This document shows, in pieces, positions 53,023-62,200 of a stretch of DNA of 64,000 nt. The notes below the pieces were generated by a model. It saw only the letters and a program-made list of their open reading frames with translations. It made no database searches and was not told where the DNA came from. Within the stretch, counting starts at the first letter, position 1, and each line of letters begins with the position of its first letter. This DNA is from Bacillota bacterium (GTDB taxonomy: Bacteria; Bacillota; Clostridia; Christensenellales; SZUA-584). A program made the translations under genes and the position numbers. The stretch is taken from NCBI GenBank assembly GCA_023390815.1, contig JAEWCC010000019.1:1-64000 (forward strand). The letters run 5' to 3'.

Positions 53023-53127
53023 AAAAGTCATTGATTTTAACGGCGCTTATGATACGATAATCAAAGAAATGGTAATAATAACGATGCCGATGTAACGGCA
53101 AATTACGGTAAATTTAAGGAGGTTCGT

Positions 53128-53283
53128 ATGGACAAATTCATCTGTGAGGAATGCGGTTATACGTTTTCGGTAGAAAACTACGAGCCCGACTACGCGCCGG
53201 ATCCGGACGACATTTCGCCGGCTGCCGTCGAGTGCCCCAACTGCGGCTCGATGGAATGCAGCCTTGACGATTTCGAGGATTAG
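53128..53283 (+). CDS. small zinc-ribbon protein, 51 residues
   Basis: AAGGAGG at about 53117-53123 precedes ATG 53128. The product has two CxxC pairs, CEECG near residue 6 and CPNCG near residue 37, the arrangement of a rubredoxin-like or zinc-ribbon fold, with a long acidic middle (NYEPDYAPDPDDIS). The spacing CxxC-x(28)-CxxC and the YxPDY/DPDD acidic middle are rubredoxin-like, so it could carry iron instead of zinc. The promoter region shares CTTATGATACnATAATC with the one at 22391. No partner gene identified. Confidence 0.8.
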   Translation: MDKFICEECGYTFSVENYEPDYAPDPDDISPAAVECPNCGSMECSLDDFED

Positions 53284-53366
53284 CATAACTGCCTCATAAT
53301 AAAAACCAAGTTCGCGGCAGGGCTATTGGGCTGCCTTATATTAATGCGGCGTTTTGCGGTGTAAAA

Positions 53367-54047
53367 ATGTTCGGCACGGCAGATAATAAGCGTATGCTGA
53401 CAGAAACAACCGTTACCAACACAAAAACTTGGTTTAATGATTTTGAATCGCATTTACTTGAGGATCAGAAACCTTCCGTATATTTTGAGACGCTGCTGGA
53501 GGATGGATTATTTCCGTCAGAATACCCATTTTCCATGATCGCCGATTTAAAGAAGGTGTCACAGCAACCCGATCATCACCCGGAGGGCGACGTATTTAAT
53601 CATACGATGCAGGTGACCGATCTTGCAGCAACGGTTAAACACGAAAGCGAGCACCCGCGCGCGTTCATGTGGGCGGCACTGCTTCACGACCTTGGCAAAA
53701 TACCGACTACCAAACTCCGTAACGGCAGAATCACCTCTTACGATCATGACAAGGAGGGGGAGAAGCTCGCCCGCAGTTTTCTTAAGCAATGCACGGATGA
53801 TCAGGATTTTATTTCGCGTGTGTGCGCTTTGGTTCGCTGGCATATGCAGGTTCTTTTTATTGCCAACAATCTGCCGTTTGCGGATCTGCGTTCCATGCTG
53901 CGCAGCGTGAGACCGGGTGAGATTGCGCTGCTGGCTTATTGCGACCGCCTGGGGCGAGGCAAATTGACTCCTGAAAAAATCGATAAGGAACAGAAAAGTA
54001 TTAAGCAGTTTCTGGCGCGTTGTGACGCCGCACGCGGTAGGTGCTAA
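53367..54047 (+). CDS. HD-domain protein
   Basis: A 226-residue protein with an HD metal-dependent phosphohydrolase domain: HTMQVTD supplies the first His, LLHDLGK gives the HD pair, and a later H is in LVRWHMQV. Similar domains occur in tRNA nucleotidyltransferase C-termini and in dNTPase or nucleotide phosphatases. ATG 53367 or 53394 are possible starts; no Shine-Dalgarno site is clear for either. Substrate unknown. Confidence 0.82.
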   Translation: MFGTADNKRMLTETTVTNTKTWFNDFESHLLEDQKPSVYFETLLEDGLFPSEYPFSMIADLKKVSQQPDHHPEGDVFNHTMQVTDLAATVKHESEHPRAFMWAALLHDLGKIPTTKLRNGRITSYDHDKEGEKLARSFLKQCTDDQDFISRVCALVRWHMQVLFIANNLPFADLRSMLRSVRPGEIALLAYCDRLGRGKLTPEKIDKEQKSIKQFLARCDAARGRC

Positions 54048-54172
54048 ATTCCACAAACCCTGTTTTTTATGCATTGAAAAGCCCTTTATCACCCACACAT
54101 CTAAAATAGTAAGAAAAAATGTTGGAAAAGAACAATATTTCGCATAAAATCGACATATTATTCGGTTTATTG

Positions 54173-54201
54173 TTGAAAGAATGCGTATTATATGCTACCA
54201 T
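54173..54201 (+). promoter_or_regulatory. promoter of the acyl ligase-ACP-NRPS operon
   Basis: TTGAAA (54173-54178) and TACCAT (54196-54201) with a 17-base spacer and the extended -10 TATGC immediately before. It lies 55 bases ahead of the GTG start. This is the only good promoter seen upstream of the NRPS locus; no operator recognised. Confidence 0.65.
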
Positions 54202-54255
54202 GATCACAAAAGGTAAAAACAAGTAAATATATAACAATCGGATGGGGGAAGATTT

Positions 54256-55917
54256 GTGAGGAACTATCCCTTATATCCCGTAAAGCGTTTGCGAGACTTG
54301 AAGGAACTGACCGACGCAGCATGCGCTGATTTTGCGCAGCATGACGCTTTTCGGGTGATGACCGGCACTTCGGAATATGTCGCCGTTTCTTATGAGCAGT
54401 TTGGGCAGGAGATGAATGCCCTGGCTAACGCGCTCATTGATAAAGGGCTGACGAGCCAAGCCGTCGCCGTAGTAGGCGAAAATTCTTACCACTGGGTGCT
54501 GACCTATCTTTCCGTTGTGAACATCAACGCAACCATCGTCCCGCTTGATAAAGAGCTTCCGAAGGAAGCAATGCAGGAGCTGGCTGCCCGCGCGGGCGCT
54601 GGCGTTTTGTTTTATTCCAATACGTATGCCGAGGAAGCCGCATATATCAAAGCACATATTGCGGGCATGACCACCGTTTCATTCAAGGATGGAGCAAATG
54701 CGGATTCCGTACTGGCCGAATGGCTGGAGCGGGGGCGTAAGATCGTGGCTCAGGGCAAGGACCGGTACTCCGGTATTGAGATCGACAGGGAACGCACCTG
54801 CACGATATTGTTCACTTCAGGCACGACCGGCGGCAGCAAAGGAGTTATGCTGTCGCACCGGAACCTCGCCGCCAATGTGGTATCCGCCTGCGAACTCATA
54901 CTCTATACGCCAGAGGATACCATGCTTTCGGTTCTGCCCATACACCATACCTATGAAGCCATGGCGGGCATACTCTGCCCGATCAACCGCGGCTCTACCA
55001 TCGCTTTCTGCGAGGGCATCAAATCGCTGCCCGCATGCCTTGCGCTGTTTAAGCCTACCGTGATGGTGCTTGTGCCGCTGTATGTGGAGACGTTCTGCAA
55101 AAGAATATGGGACACCGCGAAGAAGCACGGCAAAGCGGGAAAGCTCAAGTTTGGCATCGCACTGTGTAATGTGTTTGCTGCACTCGGCATCGATCTGCGA
55201 GGAAAGCTGCTCGCAGAAGTATTGGGCTTCTTTGGAGGACGCCTGAAATTTGTGATCAGTGGCGGCGCCGCGCTGAACCCTGCGCTTGTTAAAAACTTCA
55301 ACGATTTGGGCATTACACTCGTGCAGGGCTACGGCACCACCGAATGCGCGCCGATCATCGCTGAAAATCGCAATCGATACCATAAAGCCGCTTCGGTTGG
55401 CCTCGTACTGTCGTGCAATGAAGTTAAGATCGACGATGACGACGAAATACTCGTTAAAGGCGACAATGTTATGAAGGGGTACCTGAACGATCCGCAAGGC
55501 ACTGCCGAGGCGTTTGACGGAGAGTGGTACAAAACGGGAGACCTCGGCTTTAAGGACAAAGACGGATTCCTCTATGTCACGGGTCGGCGTAAAAACCTCA
55601 TTGTTCTTAAAAACGGCAAGAACATCAGCCCCGAAGAGATTGAGCAGTCCTTATCGGCTATATCGTATATTGCAGATGTGATCGTAATGGCGGAGCCCGG
55701 CAACGAGTATCTGACGGCGCTGATTTATCCGGATCAGGAAGCGCGTAAATCGATGGGAGAGGAAGCGCTGGGAAAGGTCATCGGCGAGGAGATTGACCAC
55801 GTCAATCAAAAACTGGTCCCTTATAAGCGGGTGCGGCATTTTGAACTGCGCGCAAGTGAATTTCCGAAAACGACAAAACGTACGATCATGCGGCACCAGG
55901 TGAAAGGCGAAGAATGA
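54256..55917 (+). CDS. acyl-AMP / acyl-CoA ligase of the NRPS operon
   Basis: A 553-residue adenylate-forming enzyme. P-loop ILFTSGTTGGSKG near residue 184, VQGYGTTECAPI, WYKTGDLGFKDKDGFL and the catalytic-lysine region TKRTIMRHQVKG near the end are the fatty-acyl ligase family motifs. Length agrees with long-chain acyl-CoA ligases or FAAL-type enzymes. It starts with GTG after GGGGGAA. The stop overlaps the ACP start, so its product acyl-AMP is probably passed to that carrier. It is the likely source of the lipid cap on the NRPS product. Confidence 0.92.
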   Translation: MRNYPLYPVKRLRDLKELTDAACADFAQHDAFRVMTGTSEYVAVSYEQFGQEMNALANALIDKGLTSQAVAVVGENSYHWVLTYLSVVNINATIVPLDKELPKEAMQELAARAGAGVLFYSNTYAEEAAYIKAHIAGMTTVSFKDGANADSVLAEWLERGRKIVAQGKDRYSGIEIDRERTCTILFTSGTTGGSKGVMLSHRNLAANVVSACELILYTPEDTMLSVLPIHHTYEAMAGILCPINRGSTIAFCEGIKSLPACLALFKPTVMVLVPLYVETFCKRIWDTAKKHGKAGKLKFGIALCNVFAALGIDLRGKLLAEVLGFFGGRLKFVISGGAALNPALVKNFNDLGITLVQGYGTTECAPIIAENRNRYHKAASVGLVLSCNEVKIDDDDEILVKGDNVMKGYLNDPQGTAEAFDGEWYKTGDLGFKDKDGFLYVTGRRKNLIVLKNGKNISPEEIEQSLSAISYIADVIVMAEPGNEYLTALIYPDQEARKSMGEEALGKVIGEEIDHVNQKLVPYKRVRHFELRASEFPKTTKRTIMRHQVKGEE

Positions 55918-56144
55918 TGTTTGATAAAGTGAAAGAAATCATTGAGGAACATGTGGATTGCAGGGGCGTTGAGATTACGCCTGAAACCGAGTTGTTAGCC
56001 GACCTCCCGATCAATTCGCTCGATCTGGTGGAATTGGTCTGTGCGTTTGAGGTCGCGTTTGACGTGGTGGTACCCGAGAAGGATATCCGCAGATTTTCAC
56101 GCGTCAAGGATATTACCAAATACCTTGAAAGTATGGGATCCTGA
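55914..56144 (+). CDS. acyl carrier protein
   Basis: A 76-residue free carrier. The phosphopantetheine serine is S35 in LPINSLDLVEL, with Asn in place of the usual Asp before it (DSL to NSL). Four-base overlap with the ligase and 102 bases to the NRPS start. It would carry the activated fatty acyl group to the first condensation domain of the NRPS. That carrier-to-C-domain transfer is inference from gene order and the N-terminal C domain of the NRPS. Confidence 0.93.
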   Translation: MMFDKVKEIIEEHVDCRGVEITPETELLADLPINSLDLVELVCAFEVAFDVVVPEKDIRRFSRVKDITKYLESMGS

Positions 56145-56246
56145 AGGAGACGCCCGCTTAAACTTCGCTGGACGAGCGCTCCGACGCGGCGTTTGGTATG
56201 CCTTAAGTCCGGCGAATAAAGAATACCCAAGCAAAGGTAGCGCATT

Positions 56247-59200
56247 ATGATGGAACAACCGCAAAAATACGAGCTAACGCATCCACAGCAGCGTATCTGG
56301 TACACTGAGAAGCTGCATCCCGGTACCGGCATGTGGAATAATGCCGGTACACTAAAGATCAAAGGCCGTATCGATTTCGCGGTTCTTGAGCGTGCGCTCA
56401 ATATATTCCTTGAAGAGAACGAATCCATTCGGCTTCGAATCGGTTTGGAAAAGGGCGAACCCTATCAGTATGTTTCGCCTTATGAACCCTATCGGGCGGA
56501 AGTACTTGATTTTTCGCATAGTGGCATTGAAAAACTGTATGAATGGGACAGACGCCAGACAAAAGCGCCTATGCCAATGATCGACACGCGCCTGTATTAT
56601 TTTGCGTTTCTGAGCGTCAACCCCAGCGAATGCGGGTTATATGCAAAGTTCCACCACATCATTTCAGACGCGATCTCGATCGTGGAATTTTCCAATCAGG
56701 TGATGGAGAACTATCATCGTCTGCTGACAGGTGAAACGCCGGAGAATACTAATCGTCCCTCTTACGTGGATTATATTGCTCAGGAGCAGGCTTATCTGCA
56801 ATCTAAACGGTATGCGTACGACCGAGATTACTGGACCCGGCGCTTTGAGGTGCTGCCCGAACCCACCATACTAAAGCCGAAGAAAACAAACGACCTTCGT
56901 ACGGAAGCCCAGCGCAAAGTTTATGTGCTCAACGAGTCGTTTTCGGACAGAGTCCGCGAGTATTGCGTGAAAACAGGAATATCCGTATTTGCGCTTTTCC
57001 TTTCCGCGTTGGCGATCTATATCAACCGCGTTACCGGAAAAAACGATGTGATCATCGGAGCCCCCGTTGCGAATCGTTCCACATTGAGCGAGAAAGCCAT
57101 GTTCGGCATGTTTGTGAGCATGGTGCCGGTTCGCATCGGAATATCGGATGAACTCTCGTTTACTGAGTTTTCACAGATTGTTTCAAACGAATGGTTTTCG
57201 GCGTTGAAACACCAGAAATACCCGTTTGACGTGCTGATGCACGAACTGCACCAGACTCATAAAAATCTGGAGTCGCTGTACGATGTAACGCTTTCTTACC
57301 AGTTCGGAAAATTTCACAAAAACTCAGGATCGTTCACCTATGAAGGTCGCTGGCATTTTTCCGGCAGTCAGGCGAGCGCGCTCAACATCCATGTGAACGA
57401 TCGCGAGGACGAAGGCCGGTTTATCCTCGATTATGATCATCATACGCCGCTTTTCTACGACAAAGAGATCGAGTATTTCCACGATCACCTCGTCAACATT
57501 ATACGCGATATGATCCGTCACCCGGACAAGCCGCTCTATCTGCTGGACCTGATGTCCGAGGAGGAGCGCAAACGCGTTCTGCATCATTTTAATGATACGC
57601 AGACCGAATTCCCAAAAGAAGAGACCCTGGCGGACCTGCTGCACCACGGTTTTTCCATGAACCCCGACGCCCCCGCTGTGGTATGCGCGGGCAAGACGAT
57701 GACCTATCGGGAACTGGACGAGCGCTCCGACGCACTTGCGGCATACCTGCAATCCTGTGGAGTCAGGGCGAACAGCATCGTAGGGCTTGTGGTAGGACGC
57801 GATATGGACTACTGCATAGCAGTAACTGCCGTAATCAAGGCGGGCGGTGCTTTCCTGCCCATTGATACGGAATTGCCCGCTGACCGCATCGCTTACATGG
57901 TATCCGACAGCGGCGCTTCGATTTTGCTCGCGTCACCAGAACACGCGCATAAGTGCCCCGAAAGCGGGATTCGTGTGATTCGCACCGATATAAAGCCGGA
58001 ACCTACCGGCAAGTTGCAGCAGGGATGTGCACCGGAAAGTTTGGCATATGTCATCTATACCTCCGGCTCCACAGGCCAGCCGAAAGGCGTCATGATCGAA
58101 CAGCGCGCTATCGTCCATTTTGCTTATTCCATGAAAAAGATATGGAATCTGTCGGCGGACGGGAGGCTGCTTTGCGCGGCATCCATCTCGTTTGATATCA
58201 GCGTGATGGAGGTTGTGCTGTCATTTACATACGGGCTCACACTGGTGCTCGCACAGGAGCATGAGGTAGCCGTGCCGCGCAACATGGCAAACCTGATTCA
58301 ATCCGAGCGCGTCAATATGATGGTGGTGACGCCGGGCCGTATTGAAATGCTGCTTTCAGACAGGTTGGGAAGGGAATGCATCGCGGATTTCCGGGAGATC
58401 GGTCTGGGAGGCGATGTTCTTTCCGAAAAGCTTCTTGCCAGCGTTCAGCAAAATACGCGCGCGCGAATTACAAACTTCTATGGACCGACGGAGATCACCA
58501 TATGCTGCACCTGTATTGACGTAACGCAAGTCAGGGTACCCAGCATTGGACGGCCAATGCCGGATGTCAGGGCCTATATACTGGACGCGCACCGGAACCC
58601 CGTTCCCATCGGCGTGCCGGGTGAATTATATATTGGGGGTCCGGGTGTTGGGCGCGGCTACATCGGGAAGCCCGAGTTGACAGCGGAACGCTTCATTGAC
58701 GATCCATACACATCTGGTGCGAAGCTTTACAGAACGGGCGACCTGGCGAGATGGTACCCACAGGGGGAGATCGAGTTTCTGGGGCGTATGGACAAGCAGG
58801 TCAAGATACGCGGTTACCGCATCGAGCTGGGTGAAATCGAGAATCGAATACTCAAGGTGCCGGGCGTGGTCTCGTGCGCCGTTACGGATCACACCGACCC
58901 GACGGGCCGCCGTTTCCTTTGCGCATATTTGTGCGGCAATCCGCCCCGAAATGCGGATATCAAAGCACAGCTTGCGCGCGATTTGCCTTCTTATATGATC
59001 CCTTCTATTTTCATAACGCTGGAGAGCCTGCCTTTTAATATCAGCGGCAAAGTGGATCGAAACAGCCTTCCCGATCCGATGGCGTATCTTGAGGTTCAGA
59101 AAGAAGACTATCAGGCGCCTGAAACCGTGACAGAGCAGCTGCTGGCGGAAATATGGAGCAGCGAGCTGGGGTTGGTCCACATCGGCAGAAACGACAGCTT

Positions 59201-62200
59201 CTTCGATCTGGGCGGAGACTCGCTGAGCATATTGCGCGTGATGACGCAGATTGAGCAGCAGTTTCATCTCGCATTCCGGCACGAAGATATATACCGATCC
59301 CCTCGGTTATGCGATATGGCTGAAGTCATTGACGCGGCAGAACAATCTTCCTATATGCCTATCCTGCCTGCACCGAAACGGAGGGATTACCCGGTGTCTT
59401 CGGCGCAGCAGCGAATGTGGGTGGTTGCGCAGGCAGGAGCAGACTCCGTAGCCTACAATGTACCGGCGGCATTCGAAATCAAAGGCAATCTTGATGTGAA
59501 GCGGCTTGAAGCGGCATTTCGGGGGCTTATCAGCCGTCATGAAGCGCTGCGAACCTTGTTCGTGCTGCACGGCACAAATCTCAGGCAACGTATCCATAAG
59601 AACGTTGGTTTCAAATTGGAAACCCTGCATAGCGAGAAGAGGGCATTGAAAGGGTTACTCAAAAGCCTCATTAAACCGTTCGATATGGCAAGTGCGCCGC
59701 TGATGCGGGCCATATTGATCGAACTCGCGCCGAAGCACCATGTGCTTTTTATCGACCTTCATCATAGCGTATGCGACCAGCGTTCCATGGAAATCATGCT
59801 CAGCGACCTTGCGGCACTGTACAGGGGAGAGAAATTGCCACCCGTTGCGCTGACGTATAAGGATTATGCGGTTTGGCAGCAGGATTTCATGCAGTCAGAC
59901 AATATGAACTTGCAGCGCGAATACTGGAAAAGCGTTTTAGCCGGTGAACTGCCGCTGCTCAATCTGCATACGGACCGTCCCCGACCGGCAGTGCAGCATT
60001 TTGAAGGCGCACGGTACGCATTCCATATCAATAAAGAGACCACGGAAACGCTGCGTACGTTTGCGCAGCGATATGGCGGCACATTGTTTATGGCCATGCT
60101 CGCGGCATACAACGTACTGATGATGAAGGTTACCGGGCAGGAAGACGTCATTATCGGTACGCCGACCTCGGGGCGGACGCGCGAGGAACTGCACGGCATG
60201 ACGGGTGTACTCATCAATACGCTGCCGATTCGCTGCTTTCCGCATGCCAACCAGAGCTTTGCCGATTTTTTTGGCAGCGTGACGAAGACCTGTGCAGCCG
60301 CATTTTCCAACGAGGATTGCCCGCTCGAGCGTATGATTGCGGATATCGGACTGCCGCGCGATTACAGCCGAAACCCGCTCTTTGATACGATGCTGATTGT
60401 TGCCAAAAACAGCGTTCAGGTTACTTTGGGGGACGTTCATTTATCAGCTTTGCCCTTTGATCCGGGCTTTGCGAAGCTCGACATCACACTGGAGGCGTTT
60501 GAAAGAAGCGAAGGGCTTGATTGCAGTTTTGAATATAATAAGCGCCTTTTTAAACGATCAACCATCCAGCGCATTGCAGATCACTTTTGCCGCCTGACAG
60601 CACTGCTGCCTGAAGCGCCGGAGGCCTGCATTGGCGACGTGCAGATGATGTCCCAGCAGGAAATATGGCAGGTGACTCAAGGGTTTAACCAAACGGATTA
60701 TCCGCTGAACCCAGACCAATCGATTCAGTCAATATTTGAATCGCAGGCGGCTCTACGCCCCGACAAACCCGCGTTAATAGTCAATGGCGAGTCCATTACA
60801 TTTAACAAACTCAATCAGCGCGCCAACGCGATTGCCTGTCTCTTAAGAGAGAGGGGGGTTGAACGCAATACGGTTGTCGCACTGAACCTGAAGCGCTCGT
60901 TCGACCTGATTGCTGCGATGTTTGGCGTATTGAAAGCGGGCGGCGGATATCTGCCGCTGGATATTTCTTATCCGGCCGACCGCGTTACCTACATGCTGAA
61001 CAATTCCGGGACAAAGATATTACTTACAGACGGCAGTTCGGAAATCCCGTTTGACGGAGAAGTTATCCTTGTGACCGATATACAGGACAACGAAACGCTG
61101 AGCAATCTGGATCGTATCGACCGCATGGACGATATCGCTTATGTGATGTATACGTCCGGTTCAACGGGACTGCCGAAGGGTACCGTGCTGCACCGCCGCG
61201 GGCTGCTAAATCTGTATGAAGGCGTAAAAGGGCCGGTAGATTACGACGCCGCGCAGACCAGCATCTCCATCACAACGGTTTCGTTTGACATATTTATCTG
61301 CGATGCGATCATGCCGCTTCTGTATGGCAGTACGGTGGTGCTTTGCACAGAGGATGAGTTGCGCCAGCCGCATATGATCGCGGGATTGATTGAAAAATAC
61401 GACGTCAAATTCATACAAGCCACACCCACGCGCATGAGCGCGATGATGGAAGTGCCCGCATTTCGATCCGCAATGGCAAGCCATATCGAAAATATCATGG
61501 TGGGCGGGGAGATGGTACCCTTTTCGTTGGTTAAGCAGCTGAGAAAATACTGCAGTGCCCGGATCATCAATGCCTATGGGCCGACGGAAACAACGGTTTG
61601 GTCGACGTTCAAAGAACTTACCCGTGCATCGCGGGTGACCATCGGGAAACCAATACGAAACACGCGGATTTATATACTCGATAAAAACCGGCGTCCTTTG
61701 CCGGTTGGGGTACTGGGTGAAGCGTATATCAGCGGTTTCGGCGTTGCAAAAGGATATATCAATCGGGACGAACTCAATCATGCGTCATTTATTCCGGACC
61801 CCTTCTGGCCGGGGCAAACGATGTACAAAACAGGCGACCTCTGCGTATTTCTTAAGGATGGCGATATGGAGATGTGCGGGCGCGCAGATCATCAGGTCAA
61901 GATCCGGGGCCTGAGGATTGAGATGGGAGAGATCGAAACGACGATCCGCACCCTCAAAGGCGTTGAGGAAGCGGTCGTAAAGGATTGGGGTACAGGTGCT
62001 GAAAAGTACCTATGCGCTTACTATGTTGCAGATGACGAGGTGGACAGCGAGGCCATACGCGCCCATCTTTCCAAAAAGCTGCCTTTGTATATGATCCCGT
62101 CGTTCTTTGTCAGAATGGATGAATTGCCGACGACACTGAATGGGAAGCTGAATCGAAAAGCGCTCGTTGAGCCGCATAGAGAAGCCATTCAGGGGTCTCA

